From positions 1 to 58,315 of the forward strand of contig NZ_JAFKCS010000023.1 of NCBI RefSeq assembly GCF_017255015.1: a DNA stretch of 58,315 bases, written 5' to 3'. The first letter of the stretch is position 1, and each line of letters starts with the position of its first letter. The notes beneath the pieces are model-generated. The model was given only the letters and a program-made list of their open reading frames with translations, was not told the origin of the DNA and did not search any database. A program made the translations under genes and the position numbers. This document shows positions 18,606 through 27,813 of the stretch, one piece after another. Source of the DNA: Bowmanella yangjiangensis (lineage in GTDB: Bacteria; Pseudomonadota; Gammaproteobacteria; Enterobacterales; Alteromonadaceae).

Positions 18606-20096
18606 ATGAAACAGATCCCCTTGCTTATCAATGGTGAGTTTGTTGCCTCGCAATCGTCACAACTTATTGATGTGACTAACCCTGCAGACAACAGCGTGAT
18701 TGCCCAGGTTCCTTGTGCAACCGAACAGGAAGTGCAAGCTGCCATAGCCTCAGCTAAGGAAGCGTTTAAAACCTGGCGCAATGTGGCGGTACCAGAGCGT
18801 GCCCGCCTGATGATGCGCTATCAGGCGCTGCTGAAGCAGCATCACGACGAGATTGCTGAAATTCTCAGCCAGGAAACTGGTAAGACCTTTGACGATGCCA
18901 AAGGTGATGTATGGCGCGGTATTGAAGTGGTTGAACAGGCTATGAATATCCCGGCGCTGCTGATGGGTGAGACGGTGGAAAATGTAGCGCGCGGTATTGA
19001 TACTTACAGCTATATTCAGCCACTCGGCGTTTGTGCGGGTATCACACCCTTTAACTTCCCGGCCATGATCCCGTTGTGGATGTTCCCTCTGGCCATTGCT
19101 GCCGGTAATACTTTCGTACTCAAGCCTTCCGAGCAGGATCCTATGACGCCAACCCGTCTGGCCGAGTTATTCCTTGAAGCGGGCGCGCCTAAAGGGCTGC
19201 TGAACATTGTCCACGGCGGTGCCAAAGAGGTGGATCAATTACTCACCCATGAAGATATCAAGGCGGTGTCTTTTGTCGGCTCAGTGCCCGTGGGGCAGCA
19301 TATTTATAAAACGGCCACCGATAACATGAAACGCGCCCAGTGCTTTGCCGGTGCCAAGAACCATTCAGTGATCATGCCGGATGCCAACAAAGCGCAGGTA
19401 CTGAATAACCTTGTCGGTGCCTCAGTGGGTGCTGCTGGTCAGCGTTGTATGGCCATTTCCGTGGCGGTGTTTGTCGGCAAGGCCAAAGAATGGATCCCGG
19501 AATTGGCCGAGATGATTGGCAAAGTCAAACCCGGTGTTTGGAACGACAAAGAGGCCGGTTATGGCCCCCTGATAAGCCCCAGAGCGAAACAACGTGTATT
19601 GTCTTTGATTGAGCAAGGTAAACAGGAAGGTGCCGAGTGTCTGGTCGATGGCAGCCAATTCAGCCTGCCGGGTTATGAGGCGGGTAACTGGGTGGGACCC
19701 ACCGTATTTACCGGTGTAAACGAGCAGATGACCATCTATAAAGAAGAAATCTTTGGCCCGGTACTGTGCTGCATGGAAGTGGAAGAGCTGGAAGATGCCA
19801 TTGCGCTGGTAAATCGCAACCCCTTTGGTAACGGCACCAGCATCTTTACCGCCTCCGGTGCGGCCGCACGTAAATACCAACATGAAATCGAAGTGGGGCA
19901 AGTGGGTATCAATGTGCCCATTCCTGTGCCATTGCCGTTTTTCTCTTTCACTGGCTGGAAAAACTCCTTCTACGGCGACCTGCACGCCTACGGCAAACAA
20001 GCAGTGCGCTTCTACACTGAAACCAAAACGGTTACCAGCCGCTGGTTTGAAGATGATATTCCACATGGTCCGAATATGACCATCAGCTTACGCTGA
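18606..20096 (+). CDS. mmsA: Methylmalonate-semialdehyde dehydrogenase (CoA-acylating)
   Basis: A 496-residue aldehyde dehydrogenase superfamily enzyme. The catalytic Cys281 lies in [10 protein letters not shown] and the family-specific [12 protein letters not shown] precedes it. The N-terminus [20 protein letters not shown] and the C-terminus with VTSRWFEDD are those of MmsA. It converts methylmalonate semialdehyde to propionyl-CoA with NAD+ and CoA, the last step of valine degradation. It is first in a five-gene operon and lies downstream of a LiuR-like palindrome. Confidence 0.95.
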   Translation: MKQIPLLINGEFVASQSSQLIDVTNPADNSVIAQVPCATEQEVQAAIASAKEAFKTWRNVAVPERARLMMRYQALLKQHHDEIAEILSQETGKTFDDAKGDVWRGIEVVEQAMNIPALLMGETVENVARGIDTYSYIQPLGVCAGITPFNFPAMIPLWMFPLAIAAGNTFVLKPSEQDPMTPTRLAELFLEAGAPKGLLNIVHGGAKEVDQLLTHEDIKAVSFVGSVPVGQHIYKTATDNMKRAQCFAGAKNHSVIMPDANKAQVLNNLVGASVGAAGQRCMAISVAVFVGKAKEWIPELAEMIGKVKPGVWNDKEAGYGPLISPRAKQRVLSLIEQGKQEGAECLVDGSQFSLPGYEAGNWVGPTVFTGVNEQMTIYKEEIFGPVLCCMEVEELEDAIALVNRNPFGNGTSIFTASGAAARKYQHEIEVGQVGINVPIPVPLPFFSFTGWKNSFYGDLHAYGKQAVRFYTETKTVTSRWFEDDIPHGPNMTISLR

Positions 20097-20197
20097 TTGT
20101 GATAGGGCACAGGGGCTGTTTGCCAGCGTGTCTGTGCTTTGAGTGTTTTTTCACGGCCGGTAAACACCGGCCGTAACGGACATACAGGTAATTTAAC

Positions 20198-21355
20198 GTG
20201 AACTTTAATCTTACCGATGATCAATTGGCCTTTGTTGAAACGGCCAGACAATTTGCTGAACAGGAACTGGCCCCTCACGCCGGTGAATGGGACAAGCAGC
20301 ACCATTTTCCCAAAGACGTAATCCAAAAAGCCGGTGAACTGGGCTTCTGTGCCTTGTATACCCCGGAAGAAGCGGGTGGTTTGGGCCTGTCCAGACTGGA
20401 CTCCTCGATTATCTTTGAACAACTGGCCATGGGCTGCACTGCCACGACCGCCATGATGACCATTCACAATATGGCCAGTTGGATGATTGCCAAATGGGGA
20501 ACCGAGGCGGTGAAGTCCGCCTGGTGTGAGCATTTAGTTACCGGCCAGAAACTGGCTTCCTACTGTTTGACTGAGCCTGGCTCAGGCTCTGATGCCGCCT
20601 CGCTGCGCACCTCTGCCAGAAAAGAAGGTGATCACTATGTGGTCAACGGCTCCAAAATGTTTATCTCAGGCGCCGGTGAAACTGATGTACTGGTGGTGAT
20701 GGTTCGTACTGGTGAAGCTGGCCCCAAAGGTATTTCGGCGCTGGTGATCCCGGCAGATGCCCAAGGCATTGTTTACGGCAAGGCCGAAGAGAAGATGGGC
20801 TGGAACGCTCAACCCACCCGACTGGTGACCTTTGAGGATGTTAAAGTGCCAGCAGAAAATTTGTTGGGCATGGAAGGCGAGGGTTTCAAATTCGCTATGC
20901 AGGGCCTGGACGGCGGGCGGATTAATATTGCTACCTGCTCTATCGGCACCGCGCAGCAGGCGCTGAACACGGCGCGCAACTATATGCTGGAACGTCAGCA
21001 ATTTGGTAAGCCGCTAGCGGCGTTTCAGGCCCTTCAATTCAAGCTCGCTGATATGAACACTGAACTTGTAGCGGCAAGGCAGATGGTAAGACTGGCTGCC
21101 TTTAAACTGGATAATAACGACCCGGAAAAAACCGCTTATTGTGCCATGGCCAAGCGCTTTGCTACCGATGTGGGCTTTAAGGTGTGTGATGATGCCCTGC
21201 AAATTCACGGCGGCTACGGTTATATTCGTGAGTATCCACTGGAGCGCCATGTCAGGGATGTGCGAGTACATCAAATCCTGGAAGGCACCAACGAGATTAT
21301 GCGCCTGATCGTGGCAAGACGCCTGTTGGCCGACGATGTTGGTGAGATCCTGTAG
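20198..21355 (+). CDS. Acyl-CoA dehydrogenase, probably isobutyryl-CoA dehydrogenase
   Basis: A 385-residue flavoprotein with the acyl-CoA dehydrogenase fold. Signatures are the substrate/FAD-loop YCLTEPGSGSDAASLRT, the C-terminal GRINIATCSIGTAQ and QILEGTNEIMRL, which carries the catalytic Glu. It oxidises an acyl-CoA to the 2-enoyl form and passes electrons to ETF. The operon context with mmsA, a 3-hydroxyisobutyryl-CoA hydrolase and mmsB points to isobutyryl-CoA (to methacrylyl-CoA) as substrate. The start is GTG at 20198. A 101-base gap separates it from mmsA. Confidence 0.93.
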   Translation: MNFNLTDDQLAFVETARQFAEQELAPHAGEWDKQHHFPKDVIQKAGELGFCALYTPEEAGGLGLSRLDSSIIFEQLAMGCTATTAMMTIHNMASWMIAKWGTEAVKSAWCEHLVTGQKLASYCLTEPGSGSDAASLRTSARKEGDHYVVNGSKMFISGAGETDVLVVMVRTGEAGPKGISALVIPADAQGIVYGKAEEKMGWNAQPTRLVTFEDVKVPAENLLGMEGEGFKFAMQGLDGGRINIATCSIGTAQQALNTARNYMLERQQFGKPLAAFQALQFKLADMNTELVAARQMVRLAAFKLDNNDPEKTAYCAMAKRFATDVGFKVCDDALQIHGGYGYIREYPLERHVRDVRVHQILEGTNEIMRLIVARRLLADDVGEIL

Positions 21356-21364
21356 GAGATGAGC

Positions 21365-22510
21365 ATGCAAGACATGGAACAGCAAGCTTTGGTGGTATTT
21401 GAAGAGAGAGTCACCGCCAATGGTAAACGCATTGGCCATGCCACTTTAAAGAAGCCTAAGGCATTAAATGCCCTGAACCTGTCGATGATCCGCCTGTTAA
21501 TGCCGCAAATGCTGGCTTGGCAGCAGGACGACAACATTGTCGCGGTGATCCTGGATGGCAGTGGCGACAAGGCATTTTGTGCCGGCGGTGATGTGGTAGC
21601 CATGCATAACGCTATGCTGGAGCAACCCGGTCAGGTGCCCCGCTCACTAGAAGTGTTTTTCACTGAGGAATACCGCCTTGACTATCTGCTGCATACTTAC
21701 AACAAGCCGTTGTTGGTGTGGGGTAACGGTATTGTGATGGGGGGGGGATTGGGCTTAATGAGTGGGGCCAGCCATCGTATCGTGACCGAAAGCTCACGTA
21801 TCGCCATGCCGGAAATCACTATTGGCCTTTATCCCGATGTGGGCGGCAGCTGGTTCTTAAACCGTATGCCAACTGGTTGTGGGTTGTTTCTGGGCCTGAC
21901 TGGCGCCAGCATCAATGCTACGGATGCTCTGTATGTAAAACTGGCCGATCATTTTATCAGTCATGGGCTGAAGGATGAGTTTATTGAGCAGATGCTGGCG
22001 ATTAAGTGGGGGGGGACCCAATCCCTGAATCACGAAAAGCTCAGCAATCTGTGTGCCCAGTTTCAGCGAGACTGCCAGTCGCAGTTACCCCGCGGTAATG
22101 TCAAAGAGCACCATGCTCTGATTCAACAAGTCACCAGCCACCACAGTCTGACTGACGCGGTATCAGCGATCCAGGCGCTGGATCCCATGCAAGACAACTG
22201 GCTGGCAAGGGCAGTACAAACCCTCAATGCTGGCTCCAGCGTGACCGCCCATTTGGTCTGGGAGCAACTTAAACGTGGCCGCGCCTTAAGCCTGGAAGAT
22301 TGCTTCCGTATGGAGCTTAACCTGTCCTGTCGCTGTGGCGAGGCTGGTGAGTTTCAGGAAGGGGTGCGTGCCTTACTGATTGATAAAGACAATCAACCTA
22401 AATGGCGCTACGAGTCGGTGGCTGATGTACCGGCTGACTATGTCGAATGGTTCTTCAAGCCTATCTGGGATGCTCAGCAGCATCCCCTCGCTGGGCTTGG
22501 TAAGGAATAG
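21365..22510 (+). CDS. 3-hydroxyisobutyryl-CoA hydrolase (enoyl-CoA hydratase fold)
   Basis: A 381-residue crotonase-fold protein. Its length (crotonases are about 260) and the motifs FCAGGDV, GNGIVMGGGLGLMSGASHR and MPEITIGLYPDVGGS match the HIBCH subfamily, which hydrolyses 3-hydroxyisobutyryl-CoA to free 3-hydroxyisobutyrate and CoA. I prefer the ATG at 21365 over that at 21359, because AGGAG directly abuts the first and is 6 bases from the second. The gene carries a G9 tract at 21739-21747 in the oxyanion-region codons and a G8 tract at 22008-22015, unusual for its neighbours. The separate enoyl-CoA hydratase expected in this operon is missing. Confidence 0.88.
   Translation: MQDMEQQALVVFEERVTANGKRIGHATLKKPKALNALNLSMIRLLMPQMLAWQQDDNIVAVILDGSGDKAFCAGGDVVAMHNAMLEQPGQVPRSLEVFFTEEYRLDYLLHTYNKPLLVWGNGIVMGGGLGLMSGASHRIVTESSRIAMPEITIGLYPDVGGSWFLNRMPTGCGLFLGLTGASINATDALYVKLADHFISHGLKDEFIEQMLAIKWGGTQSLNHEKLSNLCAQFQRDCQSQLPRGNVKEHHALIQQVTSHHSLTDAVSAIQALDPMQDNWLARAVQTLNAGSSVTAHLVWEQLKRGRALSLEDCFRMELNLSCRCGEAGEFQEGVRALLIDKDNQPKWRYESVADVPADYVEWFFKPIWDAQQHPLAGLGKE
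21739..21747 (+). repeat. Nine-G homopolymer within the HIBCH gene
   Basis: Nine consecutive G residues encode consecutive glycines of the GGGLG loop. A second run of eight G lies at 22008-22015 in the same gene. Long G tracts in coding sequence are prone to replication slippage and can switch a gene off by frameshift. Confidence 0.7.
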
Positions 22511-22519
22511 GAGATCTAT

Positions 22520-23416
22520 ATGCAAATTGCATTTGTTGGACTCGGCAATATGGGCGGGCCCATGGCCGCCAACCTGGTGAAAGCCGGTTTTAATGTTCAT
22601 GTGTTTGATTTGGTTGAAGACAATATTAAGTCGCTGGTCAAGGCCGGAGCCACTGCTGCAAGCTCCGCTGTTGATGCGGCTAAAGGCGCAGATGTGGTGG
22701 TGTCCATGTTACCTGCCGGCAAGCATGTGCGTAGCCTGTATCTTGGCGATGATGGCCTGGTAGCACACCTGAAATTTGGCGCTTTGGTCATTGACTCTTC
22801 CACCATCGATGCCGAAAGTGCCCGTGTGGTTGCACAAGGATTGGCGGACAAAGGTATTGATTTTGTTGATGCGCCGGTTTCCGGTGGGGTAGCCGGGGCC
22901 GCAGCGGGTACCTTGACCTTTATCGTCGGTGGCAGCGAGGAGCAATTCGACAAGGCCAAGCCCGTATTACAAGCCATGGGTCAGAATATCTTTCATGCCG
23001 GTGGCCATGGTGCCGGGCAGGTTGCCAAGATCTGCAACAATATGCTGTTGTCGGTGCTGATGGTGGGCACCAGTGAAGCGCTCAAGCTGGGACTGGACAA
23101 CGGCCTGGACGCTAAAGTGCTATCAGACATTATGCTGCAAAGCTCGGGCTGTAACTGGACACTGCAAAAGTACAACCCTTGTCCTGGGGTGATGGAGAAT
23201 GTGCCGTCTACCCATGGTTATCAGGGCGGTTTTATGGTGGATTTGATGCGTAAAGACCTGGGGCTTGCCATGGACACAGCCAAACAAAGCCATTCATCCA
23301 CGCCGCTTGGCGCTTTGGCGCAAAGTCTGTATGCCATGCATAGCCTGCACGGCAATGGTAACAAAGACTTTTCCAGTATTTTCACCCTGTTCGGTCAAGC
23401 CGATACCCATAAGTGA
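22520..23416 (+). CDS. mmsB: 3-hydroxyisobutyrate dehydrogenase
   Basis: A 298-residue beta-hydroxyacid dehydrogenase. The N-terminal NAD-binding motif is FVGLGNMGGPMAANLVKAG, and the family's substrate-binding FVDAPVSGGVAGAAAGTLT and catalytic-lysine region GAGQVAKICNN are present. It oxidises 3-hydroxyisobutyrate to methylmalonate semialdehyde, the substrate of MmsA. AGGAG lies 8 bases before the ATG. It follows the HIBCH gene by 9 bases. Confidence 0.96.
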   Translation: MQIAFVGLGNMGGPMAANLVKAGFNVHVFDLVEDNIKSLVKAGATAASSAVDAAKGADVVVSMLPAGKHVRSLYLGDDGLVAHLKFGALVIDSSTIDAESARVVAQGLADKGIDFVDAPVSGGVAGAAAGTLTFIVGGSEEQFDKAKPVLQAMGQNIFHAGGHGAGQVAKICNNMLLSVLMVGTSEALKLGLDNGLDAKVLSDIMLQSSGCNWTLQKYNPCPGVMENVPSTHGYQGGFMVDLMRKDLGLAMDTAKQSHSSTPLGALAQSLYAMHSLHGNGNKDFSSIFTLFGQADTHK

Positions 23417-23424
23417 GTGAGCGT

Positions 23425-24186
23425 ATGCAATTACAAGATAAAGTGATCGCCATTACCGGCGCAGCCCAGGGCTTGGGTTTGGCCATGGCACAGGCGTTTG
23501 TCGCTAAGGGCGCGAAAATTGCGCTGCTGGATATGCAGGCCGACGCGGTAGAACAGGCTGTCAGCCAACTCAATGCCAACGGTGATTGCGCTAAAGGCTT
23601 TGTGGTCAATGTCACCGATGAGCAACAAGTGGAGCAAGCCTTTGCCGATATCGCTGCACACTTCGGTGCGTTAAACGGATTGATAAACAGTGCCGGTATT
23701 ATGCGAGACGGTATGTTGCTTAAGGTCAAAGATGGCGAAGTGCTGGACAAAATGTCGCTAAGCCAATTTCAATCTGTGATTGATGTGAATCTGACCGGTA
23801 CTTTTTTATGTGGCCGGGAAGCCGCGGCGCAAATGGTTAAAACCAAGAGTGCAGGGGTGATCATCAATCTGGCCTCGGTATCGCGAGCGGGGAATGCCGG
23901 GCAAAGCAACTATTCTGCCTCTAAAGCAGCGGTATCAGCGATGACGGTGACCTGGGCTAAAGAGTTGGCGCGTTTTGGCATTCGCACAGGCTGTATTGCG
24001 CCGGGTCTAGTGGAAACGGCAATGGCGGCGCAAATGCGTCCGGAAATGCGTGAGCGTTTCTTAAGCGCTGTACCGCTCAGACGGTTAGCCGAACCGGATG
24101 AAATTGCCCACGCCGCGGCCTTTATTTTCGAAAATGACTACTTTACCGGTCGGGTATTGGAAGTCGATGGCGGTACACGCATTTAA
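23425..24186 (+). CDS. Short-chain dehydrogenase/reductase (FabG/HSD17B10-like), end of the valine operon
   Basis: A classical SDR of 253 residues: cofactor motif GAAQGLGLAMA (about 10-20), INSAG, the catalytic Ser in NLASVSRAGNAGQ, and the YSASK tetrad (Tyr-x-x-x-Lys). Homologues in Shewanella valine/isoleucine clusters oxidise 3-hydroxy-2-methylbutyryl-CoA in isoleucine breakdown, and this is the likely role, though SDR specificity is not readable. The frame extends back to a GTG at 23413 that overlaps mmsB; ATG at 23425 gives the standard N-terminus MQLQDKVIAITG and has a GAGTGAG upstream. Confidence 0.85.
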   Translation: MQLQDKVIAITGAAQGLGLAMAQAFVAKGAKIALLDMQADAVEQAVSQLNANGDCAKGFVVNVTDEQQVEQAFADIAAHFGALNGLINSAGIMRDGMLLKVKDGEVLDKMSLSQFQSVIDVNLTGTFLCGREAAAQMVKTKSAGVIINLASVSRAGNAGQSNYSASKAAVSAMTVTWAKELARFGIRTGCIAPGLVETAMAAQMRPEMRERFLSAVPLRRLAEPDEIAHAAAFIFENDYFTGRVLEVDGGTRI

Positions 24187-24194
24187 CCCTAAGC

Positions 24195-24226
24195 AAGGCG
24201 GCAATCTGACATTGGCCGCCTTTTTT
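24195..24226 (+). terminator. Terminator of the valine degradation operon
   Basis: AAGGCGGC (24195-24202) pairs with GCCGCCTT (24215-24222), with further pairing of AAT and ATT inside, followed by six T residues. It stands 9 bases after the SDR stop codon. Confidence 0.85.
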
Positions 24227-24284
24227 CTGCCGCTTCGAGGCTAATCTGCTATCCTTGCCCGTCGTTTAAATTGCAAAGAATGCC

Positions 24285-24830
24285 ATGCAAAAAGCCCTGT
24301 TTCTTGACCGTGACGGTGTAATCAACCTGGATCACGGTTATGTGTACCGTCCGCAGGACTTCGAGTTCGTTGAGGGCATTTTCGCCTTATGCCAACGCTT
24401 TCAACACGCTGGTTATCGTCTGGTGGTGGTCACTAATCAGTCCGGCATCGCCCGGGGGCTCTACACGGAAGAGGACTTTGCCTTGCTTACTGAGTGGATG
24501 AAGGCCGAGTTCGCGGCAAAGGGTATCAGCATTGATGCGGTATATTTTTGTCCACATCATGCCGAAAAAGGCCTGGGTGTCTATAAACGACAGTGCGACT
24601 GTCGTAAGCCGGCTCCCGGTATGTTACTTGATGCCGCTAAAGCCTTGGATATCGACTTGTCCGCTTCAGTGATGGTAGGAGATAAAGCCTCGGATATGCA
24701 GGCGGCTACAAAAGCCGGGGTGGGACTTCGCTATTTTTATGCACATCCTGGTGCTGAAGGCAGTTGGCAAGATGCCATTTGTGTCATGCATCTGGATGAG
24801 ATTGCTGTGACTAGTCCTGATTTAGGTTGA
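24285..24830 (+). CDS. gmhB: D-glycero-beta-D-manno-heptose 1,7-bisphosphate 7-phosphatase
   Basis: A 181-residue HAD-superfamily phosphatase. The nucleophile motif LDRDGVIN (Asp9, Asp11) starts the protein, followed by NQSG, the zinc loop CPHH and CDC(RKPAPGM), and the acidic motif VGDKASDMQAA. GmhB dephosphorylates heptose bisphosphate in the making of ADP-heptose for lipopolysaccharide core. It stands as a single-gene unit between two terminators. Histidinol-phosphatases share the fold, but the zinc loop and length fit GmhB. Confidence 0.93.
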   Translation: MQKALFLDRDGVINLDHGYVYRPQDFEFVEGIFALCQRFQHAGYRLVVVTNQSGIARGLYTEEDFALLTEWMKAEFAAKGISIDAVYFCPHHAEKGLGVYKRQCDCRKPAPGMLLDAAKALDIDLSASVMVGDKASDMQAATKAGVGLRYFYAHPGAEGSWQDAICVMHLDEIAVTSPDLG

Positions 24831-24863
24831 CACCTACCTTATTTAGGACGGGACAAACCCAAT

Positions 24864-24886
24864 AAAAAAGCCGGACTCAGTCCGGC
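24864..24886. terminator. Bidirectional terminator between gmhB and the yejM-like gene
   Basis: GCCGGA (24870-24875) pairs with TCCGGC (24881-24886) over a 5-base loop. The A run at 24864-24869 gives a strong T run for the minus-strand yejL-yejM transcript; the plus side has CTTT and serves gmhB less well. Confidence 0.75.
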
Positions 24887-24909
24887 CTTTCCTGTGCGGG
24901 GTGAGCTAA

Positions 24910-26442
24910 TCACTTGTGCTCCGCGAAGCGGCTCAAATGCTTAATGGCCTGACTTAGCCTGCTCATATTCAAACCGTTACTGTTTTGCTCGTCTGAATGC
25001 AGATCAAAACTCTTGAAATTACCTTGTGGGTCAATTTCCACCCGCTGTTGGTCATCCAGTAACACCAATTTGCCGTTGTTGTTACTGATAAGCCAACTAC
25101 GCTCTGGCGTTAACAAGGATTGACCGGTACTGTAGTTGTTCGTGGGCGCATTGCAACCCAGCATACCCATCAGTGTCGGCAGTAAGTCTTCATGGCTGGA
25201 TACATTACTGGCCAGTGGCATACTGCTCAGCAGCCCAACGCGCTGGTTAGGTCGCATCTGGGTAATCAGTAACTGACTGTGTTTGTGTAAATCTCCACCC
25301 AGCAACAAGTTCATCTGCTCATCGTTGACAAAAGCAATGGCGAGCTTAGGGCCATCTTCACTGACTGCATTGAAAAAACTGCTCCAGTCTTTATTCAAGC
25401 CTTGCACGCCCTTAGGTAAAGCCTGGGCTGAGTAGATAAAGGTGGGGAGTCCGAGTTTTTGCGCCAGATCCAAAGGTACAGGTTTTTGTCCCTGTAAAGC
25501 TCTTTGGTATAAGGACGGTAAGCCATAAAGTACCGAGAAACGCGCACTGGTTTGGTCGGCAGCAATATCAAAATGCAATGAATGCTGCCTAAGCGCTAAG
25601 GCAGAGCTAAGATGTCCTAATTGAGAAGGCTCGGTACCTACCAGTAACACCAAACTCGCCCTGTCATTAATGCCACAATACACGGGCGCAGAAGGGTAGG
25701 TGACATGATTAAACTGGCTGTCCAGTTGCAATTCTTTGCGCCGCTGATAGCTCTGATAGTCCAGTAAACCGTACTTGGACATCAGGGTTTTGGCCGTTGC
25801 CGGGTAGGACAGCGGGAACATATCGTCCTGCTTGATAATCGGCTGATACAAGTTGGCATCGGCCCAAATATGGCTGCCATGGCTACTGACAAAACACAGC
25901 ACAAAGAAGCTCAGTATTGGCAGACCGATACGCTGCTTTTGGAAACGTTCAATACGCTTCCATAGGGCATTGGCCATCATTAGCTGGAAGGAAAGCCAGA
26001 CTAAAAATAACAGCCCCAAAAAGCTCCACTGTTGCCAACTGAAGTTGGCCATGGCGTTCTGGGTTTCGCTGCGTATTACCTCGGCTGAGCCTAAGCTAAG
26101 ATGTAAACCATGCTTGTTGTACAGCAGGGCATCAAAGGCAAGAAGTGCCAACCCTACCGCGGCAAATACCGAACTTAAGCCTTTCACCACCCGGACATTC
26201 GGTACCAGATAACACAAGGGCAACACAAACAGGATAAAACCCATAAAGGTTAAAAAGGCAATGTGACTAAACCAGTTACTGAACAGGTAAAGTAAACCTA
26301 ACCCGGTGTCGGGTATGGGGGAATTAAACACATAGATGGAGGCGATCACTATGGCGATCAGGATATTGCTTAAGGCAAACCAATGCCCCCAACTGACCAA
26401 TTTGGTCACGCGTTGCCTTCTGGGTGTATCACCAAGTATCAT
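24910..26442 (-). CDS. yejM: YejM/PbgA-like membrane protein with shortened sulfatase-like domain (DUF3413)
   Basis: A 510-residue protein. The N-terminus RVTKLVSWGHWFALSNILIA and five hydrophobic helices (about 20-190) are those of the YejM/PbgA/LapC family (DUF3413). A periplasmic domain follows from about 240, with YCGINDRASLVLLVG and VLYGLPSLYQRAL corresponding to the sulfatase-like core. E. coli YejM is 586 residues, and here the periplasmic part is about 75 shorter and poorly conserved in metal-binding positions. YejM senses lipopolysaccharide and controls LpxC degradation through LapB in E. coli. It is downstream of yejL (11-base gap) and near gmhB, in line with a role in envelope balance. 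Confidence 0.85.
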   Translation of the reverse strand: MILGDTPRRQRVTKLVSWGHWFALSNILIAIVIASIYVFNSPIPDTGLGLLYLFSNWFSHIAFLTFMGFILFVLPLCYLVPNVRVVKGLSSVFAAVGLALLAFDALLYNKHGLHLSLGSAEVIRSETQNAMANFSWQQWSFLGLLFLVWLSFQLMMANALWKRIERFQKQRIGLPILSFFVLCFVSSHGSHIWADANLYQPIIKQDDMFPLSYPATAKTLMSKYGLLDYQSYQRRKELQLDSQFNHVTYPSAPVYCGINDRASLVLLVGTEPSQLGHLSSALALRQHSLHFDIAADQTSARFSVLYGLPSLYQRALQGQKPVPLDLAQKLGLPTFIYSAQALPKGVQGLNKDWSSFFNAVSEDGPKLAIAFVNDEQMNLLLGGDLHKHSQLLITQMRPNQRVGLLSSMPLASNVSSHEDLLPTLMGMLGCNAPTNNYSTGQSLLTPERSWLISNNNGKLVLLDDQQRVEIDPQGNFKSFDLHSDEQNSNGLNMSRLSQAIKHLSRFAEHK

Positions 26443-26453
26443 AGCGCGCTGCT

Positions 26454-26690
26454 TTATTCCTTGTTGGTGGTTTGGGCTTTATCGAGGCTTTTCAGTAAAA
26501 TCTGACTGAATTGTTCAGCCATGGCCTGACGATGTTGAGGTGCCACCTGATGGTTAAATACATTAGTAACCAGGTTGCCCAGCGCCATTAGCGTAAGATC
26601 GCGGTCGGCCTGGTGCTTTTCCAGTACGCTGATTAAATCCTGGGTAAGCAGGTCGAAACGTTCATTAGAGTATTTTGACTTTTGAGGCAT
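26454..26690 (-). CDS. yejL: UPF0352 protein YejL
   Basis: A 78-residue soluble helical protein of the UPF0352 family (DUF1414), recognised from KYSNERFDLLTQDLISVLEKH and MALGNLVTNVFNHQV. Its function is not known. It is co-transcribed with the yejM-like gene and divergent from ndpA (yejK), the same gene trio as in E. coli yejK-yejL-yejM. Confidence 0.92.
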   Translation of the reverse strand: MPQKSKYSNERFDLLTQDLISVLEKHQADRDLTLMALGNLVTNVFNHQVAPQHRQAMAEQFSQILLKSLDKAQTTNKE

Positions 26691-26796
26691 GCTGTCATTC
26701 TATGGAATTGTCTGCGGCCAAGTTTACCAATCCGTTGCGCGTATCGCCACGACAACTGCTTAAATTATAACTATTTGCAAAGGGCTTTGTGCATTT

Positions 26797-27813
26797 ATGA
26801 GTGCTGTAATTGAAGATTTTGTTGTTCATCAGTTGAGAATTAACGCTGAACAAGAACTGGTGTTGGTGCCCCGCGCCAATTGTTTTGATATCAGCGCCCA
26901 AATCGAGGAACTGGCTCAGCAGCTACACCACAGCTACAACGCCAAGCCCGGCAAAGGTGTGGGTGGCCTGAATGATGAAGAGCACCCGGAGTTTGCCCAG
27001 CTGCTCGCTCAGTTAACCGCTGAACAGCTGGATTTTCACGGCTTCAGTATCCAGATTGCCGAGCTGTTGAAAAAGACCTTAATGGATTTCGCCACACCGG
27101 AAACTGGCTTTGTGATATTCAGTCGTTATCAGTTTCTGGCCACCGATTATTTGCTGGTGGCGGTGGTCAACACCAAAGAGCACATAGAGATTAACCACGA
27201 CTTGGAGCTGACTTATAGCGACCATTTAGATCTTGCACGTATGCAACTGGCGGCGCGGGTGGATTTAACCGAGCTGAGGATTAATGCCGATAAGCAGCGT
27301 TATGTCAGTTTTATCAAGGGCCGGGCTGGGCGTAAGGTGTCAGACTTTTTCTTAAGCTTCCTGGGCTGTCAGGAACTGGTGGATATCAAACAGCAAAATA
27401 AACAGCTGGTCACCACAGTGGATGAGTTTCTGGCGGCGGAGCAGTTAGACCCACAGGAAAAACAGCAAAGTCGTAAGGCCGTGGCCGAGTATTACAAAGA
27501 AAAACTGGAACTGGGCGAGGACATCAACATCAAAGAGTTGTCTGGTCGTCTGCCCAGCGATGAAAACCGTACCTTTTACGACTTTGTCAAAACCGACGCT
27601 AACGAGAGTCCTCTTGAGGAAGTGTTTCAAGCCGACCGCGGGGCGCTAAAAGGCTTAAGCAAATTTACCGGCGCCGGTGGTGGCGTGAGCATCAGTTTTG
27701 ACCGGGCCTTGTATGGCGAGCGCATTCGCTATGATATCGCCACCGACACCTTGGTGATCAAAGGGATTCCACCCAATCTGAAGGATCAGTTGCTCAAGCA
27801 GGCCAAAGATTGA
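26797..27813 (+). CDS. ndpA: Nucleoid-associated protein NdpA/YejK
   Basis: A 338-residue member of the NdpA family, with N-terminus FVVHQLRINAEQELVLVPR, central LQFT-like core around FIKGRAGRKVSDFFLSFLGC and the C-terminal DIATDTLVIKGIPPNLKDQL. It is found bound to the nucleoid in E. coli; its precise role is unclear. It is divergent from yejL across 106 bases that hold both promoters. A weak GGCCC/GGGCC hairpin follows it at about 27853-27868. Confidence 0.93.
   Translation: MSAVIEDFVVHQLRINAEQELVLVPRANCFDISAQIEELAQQLHHSYNAKPGKGVGGLNDEEHPEFAQLLAQLTAEQLDFHGFSIQIAELLKKTLMDFATPETGFVIFSRYQFLATDYLLVAVVNTKEHIEINHDLELTYSDHLDLARMQLAARVDLTELRINADKQRYVSFIKGRAGRKVSDFFLSFLGCQELVDIKQQNKQLVTTVDEFLAAEQLDPQEKQQSRKAVAEYYKEKLELGEDINIKELSGRLPSDENRTFYDFVKTDANESPLEEVFQADRGALKGLSKFTGAGGGVSISFDRALYGERIRYDIATDTLVIKGIPPNLKDQLLKQAKD

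Noticed and set aside
19422-20066. Long minus-strand frame of 214 residues inside mmsA
   Set aside because: It lies fully antisense to a well-recognised enzyme gene, and its sequence has no family features; it is a shadow frame caused by GC-rich codon positions.
20012-20533. Minus-strand frame across the mmsA-acyl-CoA dehydrogenase junction
   Set aside because: It overlaps two real genes and the gap between them, and is glycine- and arginine-rich without a family pattern.
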